Shown piece after piece: positions 23,525 to 33,472 of a DNA stretch of 48,001 nucleotides (the first letter of the stretch is position 1; every line of letters begins with the position of its first letter). The DNA is from Candidatus Colinaster equi (GTDB lineage Bacteria; Bacillota; Clostridia; Lachnospirales; Lachnospiraceae). The notes beneath the pieces are model-generated. The model made no database searches and was not told the DNA's origin. It saw nothing but the letters and a program-made list of their open reading frames with translations. The stretch spans positions 1-48,001 of the forward strand of contig JAGHVF010000034.1 of NCBI GenBank assembly GCA_018064425.1, read 5' to 3'. Both the position numbers and the translations under genes were made by a program.

Positions 23525-26227
23525 CTATTGTATAGCTTTTATGCTGACAGCACAAACCTTATATTCGGGTATTCTTGCAAAATCATCAAGTGCCGCATTT
23601 GTAAGTTTGTTTGCATATGCATCCGGGAAATGGAATGGCATCCATGTCTCGCCTGCAGAAACCTTGTCAGATACTCTTGCCTGCGTCTGCACACTTCCAC
23701 GTCTTGATGTAACTTCAACCATATCCCCATCGGATATTCCGATTCTCTCAGCATCTTTAACATTAATCTCTATAAATGACTTGCCTTCTTTTTCCATAAG
23801 TCCGGGTGTTTTACCGGTCATTGCACGAGTATTGTAATGATATAAAATTCGACCTGTCATTAGGATATACGGATAATCTTCATCCGGTAGCTCTGCACTT
23901 TCTTTATATACAGCCGGATAGAACATAGCCAATCCTCTCGAGAACTTTCCGACATGCAAAATCGGAGTACCCGGGTGATTCTTATCAGGACAAGGCCATT
24001 GCAAAGACTCTCCCGCATCAAGTCTGCTGTGACTTATTCCTCCGAAACTTGGCACAAGACTTGATATCTCATCCATTATCTCGGCAGATGTCATCTGCGG
24101 TTGCTCATATCCCATTCTATTCATCAAATCAATAAATATGTCAGTATCAAGACGCATATCGCCTTCTATCGTTACTGCCTTTCTGACTCTTTGAACTCTT
24201 CGCTCGGTATTTGTAAAAGTACCTTCCTTTTCCGCATAACTTGTTCCCGGCAACACAACATCAGCATACTTACAGGTCTCTGTCATAAACAAATCATCGA
24301 CTACAAGGAAATCAAGTGACTCTAATGCTTTCTTAATATGTCCCTGATTGGCATCCGTTACAATCGGATCCTCACCAAAGATAAACAAGCCCTTTATCTT
24401 ACCATCAATGGCAGATGGGAAAACGTCAGTTGCATGTACACCCATCTCACGGCTGAGTTTGACGCCCCATGCCTTCTCAAATTTGTCAATAACATCAGCA
24501 TTTGATACCTTTTGATAACCCGGAAGGTCACCCGGCAATGCGCCCATATCGCAAGCACCTTGCACGTTGTTCTGACCACGTAACGGATTAACTCCGCATC
24601 CTCTCTTACCAAGCTTACCGACAAGCAATGCCATATTTGACATACTCATAACGCCCTCTGTACCTGTTGAATGCTCCGTAACACCGAGGCAATAAATAAT
24701 TGGCGCTGTTTCAGCTTTAGCATATGTTCTTGCCGCTTCACGCAACATATCAGGATCAATATGACAAATCTTAGCCACCTTTTCAGGGGTATAATCCTTT
24801 ACAAGCTCTCTTATTTCCTCAAAGCCTTCTGTCCTGTTCTTAACGAATTCCTCATCCGCCAAGCCTTCCTCAATAATGATATGCATCATGCCATTGGCAA
24901 ATGCAACATTTGTACCGGGCTTAAGCTTGAGATGAATATCCGCAACCTTTGCAAGGCTGATATCTCTCGGATCTACTACAATAAGCTTTGCTCCGTTATT
25001 AACTGCTTGTCTGATTTGCATACCAATAACAGGATGAGCTTCTTCCGGATTGGAACCGACTAACATAATAACATCCGATTCATGCGTAATATCTTCAATT
25101 GTATTAGTCATTGCCCCTGAGCCAAGTGTCTTTGCCAAACCTGCAACAGTCGCAGAATGACATACTCTGGCACAATTATCTACATTATTGGTACCGAATG
25201 CACATCTAACCATCTTTTGGAACATATAGCAATCTTCATTAGGCGAACGTGAACATGCGAATCCCGCCAAAGCATTCGAACCATACTTTTTCTTTATTTC
25301 ATTGAATTTGGCAGCAATCAAATCAAGTGCTTCATCCCATGAAGCTTCTTTGAATTCGCCGGTTGCCTTATCCTTGATAAGTGGAGTCGTAAGTCTTTCC
25401 GGTGAATGTACGAAATTGAATGAACCAAATCTACCTTTAACACACAGAAGTCCCTTATTGGATGGTCCGTCAGCCGGTAAAACATCGACAATCTTCTTAT
25501 CTTTTACTACCAGATACATCTGACATCCTGTAGCACAATGCGGACATGTTGTCAGCACTTTCTGTACTTTACCTGTCTGATACTTACTCTGATTTTTTGC
25601 CACCAATGCGCCCGTAGGACAAGCCTTGGCACAGTTGCCGCACATTTCGCAATCAGACTCTTTCCAATCAGCTCCAAACGGTGCTTCGATTATTGTTCTT
25701 GCACCGACTTTACCATTCTTCAGTGTTCCGTTACAAACAACCTTATTACATGTACTTACACATCTCTGACATCCGATACAAAGCTCAGGATAATATGTCA
25801 AAAATGGATTATCTTTCTTTACTTCCAACGGAGGAATTGTCTTCTTATACGGATTCTCCAAATTAATATCAAACTCATTTGCAAGATTCTGTAATTCACA
25901 ATCTCCGCTTTTTGCACAACTCAAGCATCTTACATCATGATTGGCCAGTATCAACTTCAACATGAATTCTCTTGATCTTAATACCTTATCCGTATCTGTA
26001 TGAATAACCATACCGTCTTCAACATTGGTATTGCACGAAGGAACTAAATTGTCGCGCCCTTCTATTTCCACAACACACATTCTGCATGATCCGATTTCAT
26101 TAACACCCTTCAAAAAGCACAAAGTAGGTACATAGATTTCTGCCATTTTTGCCGCTTCAAGAATAGTAGTTCCTTCAGGCACTGAGAGCTCAATGTTATT
26201 TATTGTAATATTACACATTTTTTCCAT
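23525..26227 (-). CDS. fdhA: Formate dehydrogenase catalytic subunit, cysteine type
   Basis: 900 residues. N-terminal [2Fe-2S] domain (Cys37, 48, 51, 65), then a NuoG-type His/Cys3 [4Fe-4S] site (His97, Cys101, 104, 110), two ferredoxin-type [4Fe-4S] clusters (CIGCQRCVSTC at 150-160, CEMCGNCAKAC at 193-203), and the molybdopterin oxidoreductase domain with its own [4Fe-4S] site (Cys228, 231, 235, 262). The active-site segment CARVCHSATVAGL carries Cys356 where many formate dehydrogenases have selenocysteine; its codon is TGT, not TGA. It interconverts formate and CO2. The start at 26227 overlaps the upstream stop (TAATG), with AGGAGG 9 bp before it. Partner: the flavoprotein directly upstream. 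The metal (Mo or W) cannot be told. Confidence 0.92.
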   Translation of the reverse strand: MEKMCNITINNIELSVPEGTTILEAAKMAEIYVPTLCFLKGVNEIGSCRMCVVEIEGRDNLVPSCNTNVEDGMVIHTDTDKVLRSREFMLKLILANHDVRCLSCAKSGDCELQNLANEFDINLENPYKKTIPPLEVKKDNPFLTYYPELCIGCQRCVSTCNKVVCNGTLKNGKVGARTIIEAPFGADWKESDCEMCGNCAKACPTGALVAKNQSKYQTGKVQKVLTTCPHCATGCQMYLVVKDKKIVDVLPADGPSNKGLLCVKGRFGSFNFVHSPERLTTPLIKDKATGEFKEASWDEALDLIAAKFNEIKKKYGSNALAGFACSRSPNEDCYMFQKMVRCAFGTNNVDNCARVCHSATVAGLAKTLGSGAMTNTIEDITHESDVIMLVGSNPEEAHPVIGMQIRQAVNNGAKLIVVDPRDISLAKVADIHLKLKPGTNVAFANGMMHIIIEEGLADEEFVKNRTEGFEEIRELVKDYTPEKVAKICHIDPDMLREAARTYAKAETAPIIYCLGVTEHSTGTEGVMSMSNMALLVGKLGKRGCGVNPLRGQNNVQGACDMGALPGDLPGYQKVSNADVIDKFEKAWGVKLSREMGVHATDVFPSAIDGKIKGLFIFGEDPIVTDANQGHIKKALESLDFLVVDDLFMTETCKYADVVLPGTSYAEKEGTFTNTERRVQRVRKAVTIEGDMRLDTDIFIDLMNRMGYEQPQMTSAEIMDEISSLVPSFGGISHSRLDAGESLQWPCPDKNHPGTPILHVGKFSRGLAMFYPAVYKESAELPDEDYPYILMTGRILYHYNTRAMTGKTPGLMEKEGKSFIEINVKDAERIGISDGDMVEVTSRRGSVQTQARVSDKVSAGETWMPFHFPDAYANKLTNAALDDFARIPEYKVCAVSIKAIQ

Positions 26228-28062
26228 TATATAAGCCCTCCTTGCATACATCCGCTTCCATATTCATCGCATCTTAGGCACTTGCTGCATTCCTGCATTG
26301 CTTCCTCATGCGACATACAATTTTCAACCGGTTCAAAATCATTTTTACGGTCTCTTGCAAATCTTTCAGTCATATTAACTCGACCCATATGGTGACGCAT
26401 ATTGCTACGAGGAGTCGGAATATCAATAGTCGTAGCATAATCATGATGATATCCAAGATACTCATCTATGTTAATTGCAGCAATTTTTCCTGCTCCGATT
26501 GCTTTAATAGCCGTTGCCGGACCGCTTACGCAATCACCGCCCGCAAACAATCCCGGTTGATTATTCACAGCAGTTTTATCATCCGTAGCAAAATTTCCGC
26601 GTTTCTCAACACTGTAATCCTTAAAAGGTTCAGAATCTATCTGCTGACCTATAGCCATAAATACCACATTACACGGAATCTCATACTGTTCCTTATCTGC
26701 ATCTCTTACCATAGGCATACCGGTATTGGCATCATAATTACTCGTTATCTGCGGCTGTGTAACAAGCGAAATAACGTGACCATTTTCATCAACTTTGATT
26801 TTAACAGGGGCATACATTGTCATAAGCTCCACACCTTCTTCAAGGGCCCCTTGTATCTCGGACGGTAAAGCCGTCATATCTTCCTGATGTTCTCGTACCG
26901 CCAATGTCACACTCTTTGCATGACAACGAATTGCACTTCTTGCGCAATCCATAGCAACATTTCCTCCACCGATAACAACTACATCCTTACCGGTAAAATC
27001 AGGAAGATCCCCATGTCCTATTCTGTCTAACATCTCAACAGCCGAGCAAACCTCGGGATTATCATAATTCTCAATCGGAATAACACGACCTTTCTGTGCA
27101 CCGATTGACAGATATACTGCATCATATTCTTCTCGAAGAGCTTCCAAAGAAATGTCTCGTCCTACTTGTATGTTACATTTTACTTCTATGCCACCAACAT
27201 CAAGTATAGCCTTTATATCCTCATCAAGTCTGTCTTTGGGCAATCTATAATTGGGAATTCCGTATCGCAACATTCCTCCCAATTTCTCTTTTCCTTCATA
27301 TACAACAACACTATGTCCCATCCTTGACAAATAATACGCACAAGTCAATCCCGATGGGCCACCTCCTACAACAGCTATCTTCTTACCTGTTGCTTCATTA
27401 CGAGGCGGTGTTTTAACCTTATCGGCCGCAATTTGATCCACTGCAAATCTCTTAAGACCTCTGACATTAATCTGAGCATCGATAAGAGTTCTTCTACATT
27501 GCAATTCACATGGTCTTTCGCACACGAATGCACATGCAGTCGGGAATGGATTATCTTCTCTTATAAGATTAATTGCATCATCATATCTTTCATCGCCAAT
27601 GAGAGCTATATATCCCGGAATATTAACATTAGCCGGACAATTATACATACAGGGAACCTTTACGGATACATCAGCCTGACATTTATGATTATTGATATGG
27701 CTCATGTATTCTTCCTTGTTGTTATTGATACACAACAATACCATGTATGCCGTCTCATAACCGATTGCACAATCTGCGGTATCACGTATTGTTTTGGCCA
27801 ACCAGAACATTTCAACATAATCATCCAATGTTCCGTTACCATCCAATATCTTTTGCATCATATTTTCCAACTGCTCAAGACCTTTTGCACACGGAATACA
27901 TTTACCGCATGTCTGACTTCTTGCAGTACGAAGATATGCTATGTGTGTAGAAATCGGACAAACACCGGGCGGATTTGCCAGGATTCTTTTTTCAAAAGTA
28001 TTCAAAAAACTGGAAGTAAGCTTTGTTCGCTTTACATCTGTCAATTTGTGTTCTTTGTACAT
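26227..28062 (-). CDS. NuoF-type Fe-S plus GltD-like FAD/NAD(P) oxidoreductase, formate dehydrogenase partner
   Basis: 611 residues, a fusion. Residues about 1-115 resemble only the C-terminal [4Fe-4S] domain of NuoF/HydB (TCGKCIPCAKGLEQL with Cys52, 55, 58 and a fourth near Cys98); the FMN/NADH-binding part of NuoF is missing. Residues about 130-560 resemble the GltD/NfnB-type small subunit of glutamate synthase: Fe-S cysteines CMYNC (138-142) and CERPCELQC (181-189), a first nucleotide fold VVGGGPSGL, and a second GGGNVAMDCARSA. The C-terminus adds CSKCLRCDEYGSGC, probably another cluster. It most likely passes electrons between FdhA and NAD(P)(H) and perhaps ferredoxin. It is translationally coupled to fdhA. 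The cofactor pair and whether it bifurcates electrons are open. Confidence 0.85.
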   Translation of the reverse strand: MYKEHKLTDVKRTKLTSSFLNTFEKRILANPPGVCPISTHIAYLRTARSQTCGKCIPCAKGLEQLENMMQKILDGNGTLDDYVEMFWLAKTIRDTADCAIGYETAYMVLLCINNNKEEYMSHINNHKCQADVSVKVPCMYNCPANVNIPGYIALIGDERYDDAINLIREDNPFPTACAFVCERPCELQCRRTLIDAQINVRGLKRFAVDQIAADKVKTPPRNEATGKKIAVVGGGPSGLTCAYYLSRMGHSVVVYEGKEKLGGMLRYGIPNYRLPKDRLDEDIKAILDVGGIEVKCNIQVGRDISLEALREEYDAVYLSIGAQKGRVIPIENYDNPEVCSAVEMLDRIGHGDLPDFTGKDVVVIGGGNVAMDCARSAIRCHAKSVTLAVREHQEDMTALPSEIQGALEEGVELMTMYAPVKIKVDENGHVISLVTQPQITSNYDANTGMPMVRDADKEQYEIPCNVVFMAIGQQIDSEPFKDYSVEKRGNFATDDKTAVNNQPGLFAGGDCVSGPATAIKAIGAGKIAAINIDEYLGYHHDYATTIDIPTPRSNMRHHMGRVNMTERFARDRKNDFEPVENCMSHEEAMQECSKCLRCDEYGSGCMQGGLI

Positions 28063-28115
28063 TTATTTATCTCCTGTCATTTTCTTTTCCACTCTTACAT
28101 CATTCCCAATAATAA

Positions 28116-28856
28116 TCACTTTCTTGAACCTTTACTTCCTCCCAAAATTCTGAGCAAGCGTAAGAACAAATTTATAAAGTCAAGATACAGCTGAAAACCG
28201 CAAAACATCGAAACACCAACAAGCTCATTCTCATTTGCGTACATGACATATTCTTTTGTCTTTCTAACATCATATGCAGTTAAACCAACAAAAACCAATA
28301 TTGCAACTATTGTTACAATAAAGTCAAATCCCCACGAATGGATGAATATTATGTTAACCGCACTTGCAATGATTATTCCGACTAATCCCATTATGCAATA
28401 TGAGCCCAGCGTATTAAGTTCTCTTTTTGTAGTTAATCCGATTACAGCCATAACACCAAAGGTAGCTGCACATGCAATAAATGTATAACCAATACTTGTT
28501 GCACTGTACAGAACAAAAAGTACTGAGCAAATATAACCGGTCAGGTATGAATATATCGTATACATTATTCCGGCCAACACTACATTATTTTTCTTTATTG
28601 CAATGTTAGAGATAAATACCACTGCAAGTTCTGCAAGCAATAAAACAATGTACTTACCACCGGCCAATATCCTAATTGCATTTTCCGGTCTTGTTGTGAA
28701 TGCCGCAAACGCCGTAATAAGTAATGCAGCAAACATAAATCCAAATGATTGATATATAGCCTTATTCAAAGCAATCGATTTATCTTCATATACATCATTT
28801 GCAAAGCTTACATCATCCACATAAGATTGTGAATATTCGTAATCATAATCGTTCAT
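28116..28856 (-). CDS. Bax inhibitor-1/YccA family membrane protein
   Basis: 246 residues with an acidic, Tyr-rich cytoplasmic N-terminus (about 1-35) and seven predicted membrane helices. The family pattern is seen in IYQSFGFMFAALLITAFAAF, GIMYTIYSYLTGYICS, ITTKREL-type loops and GLTAYDVRKTKEY, ending LYLDFINLFLRLLRILGG, which carries the conserved Asp. Bacterial members are pH-sensitive calcium leak channels or protease-interacting proteins; the role here is unknown. ATG at 28856 is chosen with AGGAGAGG upstream. It lies 33 bp after glnN and 53 bp before the formate dehydrogenase flavoprotein gene. Confidence 0.9.
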   Translation of the reverse strand: MNDYDYEYSQSYVDDVSFANDVYEDKSIALNKAIYQSFGFMFAALLITAFAAFTTRPENAIRILAGGKYIVLLLAELAVVFISNIAIKKNNVVLAGIMYTIYSYLTGYICSVLFVLYSATSIGYTFIACAATFGVMAVIGLTTKRELNTLGSYCIMGLVGIIIASAVNIIFIHSWGFDFIVTIVAILVFVGLTAYDVRKTKEYVMYANENELVGVSMFCGFQLYLDFINLFLRLLRILGGSKGSRK

Positions 28857-28889
28857 CTTTATCCTCTCCTTACGCAACAAAAAATATTC

Positions 28890-31001
28890 CTATACTTCAA
28901 ACAGCAAATCGGCATACGTCGGGAACGGCCAATATTCCTTATCTACAATTCGCTCAAGTTCATCTGCCGGATGTCTTAATGCTTCCATTGCCGGCACTAC
29001 CTTTTCTCTGTAATAGTAAGCTTGCTCTTTACCTCTCGGCATCTTAGAACCGTCCTTTTCAATAATTGACAAGCTCACTCTTGCATCCTGCATCTGCTTA
29101 AGCAATCCTGTTACGCGCTTAAGTAAATCAGAAGAAGTAGTTGCGTCAGCTCCCGCAGCATTTATTGCATTAACTGTATTTGCCAAATCACCGGCATATT
29201 TAATTACGGCGGGAACCAACTGCTTATTAGCCATATCCACCATTGTCAGTGCTTCAATGTTAATTGTTTTTGCATATGTCTCATACAATATCTCGGCACG
29301 TGACTCTAACTCATTCTTTGTAAATATTCCAAACTTCTCAAAAAGATTTATTGACTTCTCCGTAGTCAATGCACCAACTGCTTCTACCATTGACGGAATA
29401 TTCGGCAATCCTCTTCTTGCAGCTTCTTTTACCCACTCCTCAGAATATCCGTCACCATTGAAAATAATACGCTGATGCTTTGTCATATACTCTTTAATAA
29501 GATTATGCACTGCAAGATTAAAGTCATCTGCAGCTTCCAAACGGTCAGCCGCCTCACAAAATGCTTCCGCTACAATTGCATTGAGAATTGTATTAGGGCT
29601 TCCGATAGAGTCCTCACTACCGACATTTCTAAATTCAAACTTATTACCAGTAAATGCAAAAGGTGATGTTCTGTTTCTGTCTGTTGCATCAATCTCGAAA
29701 TCCGGAAGAGTAGACACTCCGGTCTGCAAAGTTCCGCCTTCTATAAGATTACTTGCTTTTCCGGTCTCCACCAACTGTTTAACAACATCTTCAAGCTGTT
29801 CTCCCAAAAACATCGAAATAATTGCCGGAGGCGCTTCATATCCGCCGAGTCTCAAATCATTACCAACATTTGATGCACTCTGTCTAAGCAAATCAGCATG
29901 TGTATCTACCGCTTTCATTATGCAGGCAAGCACCAATAAAAACTGAATATTTTCATTTGGTGATTCGCCGGGTTCCAAAAGATTTACACCGTTATCGGTT
30001 GTAATAGACCAGTTATTATGCTTGCCCGAACCATTTACTCCGGAAAACGGTTTCTCATGAAGCAGACATCTAAGTCCATGCTTACCGGCTACTCTTTTTA
30101 ATGTCTCCATAATCAACTGATTATGATCCACTGCAATATTGGCCGATTCATATATAGGTGCCAATTCATGCTGTGCAGGAGCTGCCTCGTTATGCTGTGT
30201 CTTCGATGTAACACCAAGTTTCCACAGCTCAATATTTACATCCTTCATAAATGCACCGACACGCTCTCTGATTACACCAAAATAGTGATCATCCATTTCC
30301 TGACCTTTTGGCGCAGGTGCTCCGAAAAGTGTTCTTCCCGAGAAAATCAAATCCTCTCTCTGTAAAGCCTTAGTCTGATCCACCAAAAAATACTCCTGCT
30401 CGGCACCAACCGATGCATTTACGCGCGTTGCCTCTGTATTTCCAAACAATCTTACTATACGAAGTGCTTGATTGCTTAATGCCTCCAATGAACGTAAAAG
30501 AGGTGTCTTCTTATCCAGTGCCTCTCCCGTATACGAACAAAATGCCGTAGGAATACAAAGAGTAGGACCTGTGGCAGTCTCTTTTACAAAAGCAGGAGAT
30601 GTTATATCCCAAGCTGTATAGCCTCTTGCCTCAAAAGTAGCTCTCAGTCCTCCGGATGGAAACGAAGAAGCATCCGGCTCACCTTTAATGAGCTCCTTGC
30701 CCTTAAATTCCATAATCATTTTACCTTCCGGATTTGGATGACTTACAAAGGAATCATGTTTCTCGGCAGTAATTCCTGTGAGCGGTTGAAACCAATGCGT
30801 ATAATGCGTTGCACCTTTTTCAATAGCCCATTCTTTCATGGCCTTTGCAACAATATCGGCTGTTGCCAAAGTTAACTCTCCGCCATGTTCAATTACGGCC
30901 TCGATTTCATCGTATGCTTCTTTGGGAAGCCGCTCACGCATCGTTCTCATTGAAAAAACATTCGAACCAAACAATTCTTCAACATTCATGTTCTCGCTCA
31001 T
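28890..31001 (-). CDS. glnN: Glutamine synthetase type III
   Basis: 703 residues, the large GSIII form of Bacteroidetes and Clostridia. Landmarks are [82 protein letters not shown] and [19 protein letters not shown], together covering the ATP-, Glu- and metal-binding sites. It makes glutamine from glutamate, ammonia and ATP. SD GAGGAG lies directly upstream. It sits 42 bp after the tRNA hydroxylation gene trhP without a terminator. No nitrogen-regulatory RNA or T-box is visible upstream, so control is probably through read-through or an unrecognised site. Confidence 0.97.
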   Translation of the reverse strand: MSENMNVEELFGSNVFSMRTMRERLPKEAYDEIEAVIEHGGELTLATADIVAKAMKEWAIEKGATHYTHWFQPLTGITAEKHDSFVSHPNPEGKMIMEFKGKELIKGEPDASSFPSGGLRATFEARGYTAWDITSPAFVKETATGPTLCIPTAFCSYTGEALDKKTPLLRSLEALSNQALRIVRLFGNTEATRVNASVGAEQEYFLVDQTKALQREDLIFSGRTLFGAPAPKGQEMDDHYFGVIRERVGAFMKDVNIELWKLGVTSKTQHNEAAPAQHELAPIYESANIAVDHNQLIMETLKRVAGKHGLRCLLHEKPFSGVNGSGKHNNWSITTDNGVNLLEPGESPNENIQFLLVLACIMKAVDTHADLLRQSASNVGNDLRLGGYEAPPAIISMFLGEQLEDVVKQLVETGKASNLIEGGTLQTGVSTLPDFEIDATDRNRTSPFAFTGNKFEFRNVGSEDSIGSPNTILNAIVAEAFCEAADRLEAADDFNLAVHNLIKEYMTKHQRIIFNGDGYSEEWVKEAARRGLPNIPSMVEAVGALTTEKSINLFEKFGIFTKNELESRAEILYETYAKTINIEALTMVDMANKQLVPAVIKYAGDLANTVNAINAAGADATTSSDLLKRVTGLLKQMQDARVSLSIIEKDGSKMPRGKEQAYYYREKVVPAMEALRHPADELERIVDKEYWPFPTYADLLFEV

Positions 31002-31043
31002 AATTCTCCTCTTTCATTTTCAATTTATCCAATCGAAAAAGAT

Positions 31044-32279
31044 TTATTCTTCTGTCTTGGCAACTCGTAAAATATCGTAGATATCCGCTTGTTTATCAAG
31101 CTTCAACCAAAGATTCTGTTTCGGATGAGGTGCTGATTCAACCTCTGTTCCCGAATCGGCATCATATATGTGCTCAACCGTAGCCTGCACATTACTTCCG
31201 TCAGGTTTCATAATTTCTATCACATCACCCTTGCAGAATTTATTTCGTTGGGAAATTCTTATCTTTCCTTCCGAATCAACCTCATACACCGTTCCAAGAT
31301 ATATATACTCATTTATGTATGTATTTGAATCATATATCTGTGTCTCATTCGTCGGTTTTCCATAGTAGAATCCTGTTGTGAACTGTCTATATGTACATTT
31401 ACTTATCTCACTCTTATACCATTCCATGTTCTGCTCATACTTATCAGGTGATTCCAAATAGTCATCAATCGCCTTTCTGTAAGTACGTGCAACAGTTGCA
31501 ACATACAAAGCCGTTTTCATTCGACCTTCAATTTTAAAAGAGTCTATTCCGGCATCAATCAAATCCGGAATATGTTCTATCATACACAAATCCTTACTGT
31601 TAAAGATGTATGTTCCGCGCTCATTCTCGTACACCGGCAAATATTCACCCGGACGTTGCTCTTCAACTACCGCATATTTCCATCTACACGGATGAGTACA
31701 GGCACCCTGATTCGCATCACGACCGGTAAAATAATTACTAAGCAAACATCTGCCCGAATAGGAGATACACATTGCTCCATGTATAAAACTCTCTATCTCC
31801 ATATCATCGGGAATATTGGCACGTATCTGCTTTATTTCATTGAGAGAAAGCTCTCTGGCAGATACTACACGTTTAGCGCCCTGTTCATACCAAAACTTAT
31901 ATGTTAAATAATTGGTATTATTTGCCTGCGTAGATATGTGTCTTTCAATATCCGGACATTCTTCCTTTGCCAGCGTATACATTCCCGGATCCGAAATAAT
32001 AAGTGCATCAGGCTTAATATCCCTCAATTCGGCAAAATATTCGCGTGCACCCTCCAAATCATAATTGTGTGCAAGAATGTTAGCCGTAACATATACTTTA
32101 ACATTATGTTCATGTGCAAATGCAATTCCTGCTGCCATATCTTCTTTACTGAAGTTCTTCGCTTTTGCACGAAGGCCAAAAGCTTCACCACCGATATAAA
32201 CAGCATCTGCTCCAAACATGACAGCCGTTTTTAAGACCTCGAGATTACTCGCAGGTATCAACAATTCAATCTTTCTCAT
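31044..32279 (-). CDS. trhP: Peptidase U32 family protein, probable tRNA U34 hydroxylase TrhP
   Basis: 411 residues. The N-terminal TIM-barrel-like U32 domain (ELLIPASNLEVLKTAVMFGADAVYIGG) and the Fe-S/active segment GAMCISYSGRCLLSNYFTGRDANQGACTHPCRW match the U32 family; a small C-terminal beta domain follows. Family members of this architecture are now known to hydroxylate U34 of tRNA with prephenate (TrhP/RlhA) rather than being peptidases. The next gene upstream is TrmR, which methylates the product, supporting this role. Its start overlaps the trmR stop by 14 bp; SD GGTGAG. Family certain, exact substrate inferred. Confidence 0.88.
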   Translation of the reverse strand: MRKIELLIPASNLEVLKTAVMFGADAVYIGGEAFGLRAKAKNFSKEDMAAGIAFAHEHNVKVYVTANILAHNYDLEGAREYFAELRDIKPDALIISDPGMYTLAKEECPDIERHISTQANNTNYLTYKFWYEQGAKRVVSARELSLNEIKQIRANIPDDMEIESFIHGAMCISYSGRCLLSNYFTGRDANQGACTHPCRWKYAVVEEQRPGEYLPVYENERGTYIFNSKDLCMIEHIPDLIDAGIDSFKIEGRMKTALYVATVARTYRKAIDDYLESPDKYEQNMEWYKSEISKCTYRQFTTGFYYGKPTNETQIYDSNTYINEYIYLGTVYEVDSEGKIRISQRNKFCKGDVIEIMKPDGSNVQATVEHIYDADSGTEVESAPHPKQNLWLKLDKQADIYDILRVAKTEE

Positions 32280-32913
32280 TTTTCACACTCACCGTAATAC
32301 CGTCGCCAACCGGTAAAATAACAGTTGTCAACTCATCATTATGTTTTAATTCATACAGATAATCTCGCATTCTTGTATGAATTGTTCTATCTCGCCTAAC
32401 AACCGCGTACTTAGACTCGATTATCTCTCCGTCCTGCAATACATTATCCGATACAAGTATTCCTCCCACCGGCATAAGTCTGAGAATCTGAGGAAGGAAA
32501 TTAATATACTGCCCCTTTGCGGCATCCATAAATATGAAATCAAATGTACCTTCAAGTGTCGGCAAAATCTCCATAGCATCACCTTCAAGTAAGGTTATTC
32601 GATCCGCCTTCCCATTCTTTTCAAAGTTTTGTCTGGCAATCGGAATGCGCTTCTCATAGTTCTCAATTGTTGTAATATGAGCTTCCGGCGCATATTCACT
32701 CATCAGTAATGCCGAAAAGCCAACAGCAGTTCCCACTTCAAGGATCTTTGTCGGCTTACACTGATACATCATAAATTTTAGATATGCCTGCATATCTTTT
32801 CGCACAATCGGAACAAGGTTATCAAGTGCTTCACGTTCCAATTCATTCAAATATTCCGGATTACCCGAATCCAAAGAATTAATGAATGTGGTCATTCTTT
32901 CATCCACAATCAT
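32266..32913 (-). CDS. trmR: O-methyltransferase, probable tRNA 5-hydroxyuridine methyltransferase TrmR
   Basis: 215 residues, SAM-dependent catechol-O-methyltransferase-like fold: motif I KILEVGTAVGFSALLM, acidic residue TTIENYE, and FDFIFMDAAKGQY with the metal-binding Asp; then VGGILVSDNVLQDG. In B. subtilis the homologue YrrM/TrmR converts ho5U34 to mo5U34 in tRNA using SAM, and lies next to the hydroxylase genes. The same neighbourhood is seen here (MltG-like, TrmR, TrhP). SD GGAGAG upstream. Identification rests on family plus gene order. Confidence 0.88.
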   Translation of the reverse strand: MIVDERMTTFINSLDSGNPEYLNELEREALDNLVPIVRKDMQAYLKFMMYQCKPTKILEVGTAVGFSALLMSEYAPEAHITTIENYEKRIPIARQNFEKNGKADRITLLEGDAMEILPTLEGTFDFIFMDAAKGQYINFLPQILRLMPVGGILVSDNVLQDGEIIESKYAVVRRDRTIHTRMRDYLYELKHNDELTTVILPVGDGITVSVKNEKD

Positions 32914-32940
32914 GGTCGCTCTCCGTTCATAATCATAATG

Positions 32941-33399
32941 TCATTCTTCTTCGGTCCAGTCTGTCTCAAACGTCATTTCTTCACCAAATGTCTCTGATTC
33001 GGTTACATTCACCTCTTCATCCGCTTCAAGTACATTACCGTCTGCTGCCATAATAGCAATCATTTCATCAACCGTCATAGAAGTATTGAGTTCATATATT
33101 CCCGGCTTAATTCCATCCTTATATTCGGACAACTTCTCCTGAATTACAAACAGCTTGGCATCACTAATTAATGCCTTGTTTTCCAATATTTGTCCAATTT
33201 CTTTAACGCTCATTTCCGGGCTTATTGTTACACTAACCTCGCGACCATCCCCCGATGTCATCGGTTTTTCGCCAAAGATTTTGTAACCGTAATCATATGC
33301 AGTAATAGCATATTTATAAATGAACATTATTACAATTATTCCGACCACTACTTTAATCGCAACCGAAAAAATCGACATCACGATTTCTTTAGTATTCAT
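32941..33399 (-). CDS. MltG/YceG-like membrane protein lacking the catalytic domain
   Basis: 152 residues: cytoplasmic start MNTKEIVMSIFSVAIK, one membrane helix (about 8-34), and a single extracellular domain SVTISPEMSVKEIGQILENKAL...KPGIYELNTSMTVDEMIAIMA, matching the N-terminal LysM-like domain of the endolytic transglycosylase MltG. An acidic tail follows. Full MltG is about 330-380 residues; the catalytic domain with its Glu is absent. Neither the gene nor its flanks suggest a frameshift. Bacillus yrrL (mltG) sits at this same place between yrzB and yrrM, so this is probably the descendant of that gene. ATG at 33399 is chosen with GAGGAG 6 bp upstream. A binding or regulatory role at peptidoglycan is inference. 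Confidence 0.75.
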   Translation of the reverse strand: MNTKEIVMSIFSVAIKVVVGIIVIMFIYKYAITAYDYGYKIFGEKPMTSGDGREVSVTISPEMSVKEIGQILENKALISDAKLFVIQEKLSEYKDGIKPGIYELNTSMTVDEMIAIMAADGNVLEADEEVNVTESETFGEEMTFETDWTEEE

Positions 33400-33472
33400 T
33401 TTACTCCTCATTTCCAAGCGACTTATCACGACCGCTTACATATATTTGATATCTGTCGCAAAATTGCACTTA

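Noticed and set aside
25160-25162. Possible selenocysteine codon in formate dehydrogenase
   Set aside because: The codon is TGT (Cys) and no in-frame TGA occurs; no SECIS element is needed.
31002-31043. Possible glutamine or nitrogen riboswitch before glnN
   Set aside because: The gap to trhP is only 42 bp with an SD and no structured motif.
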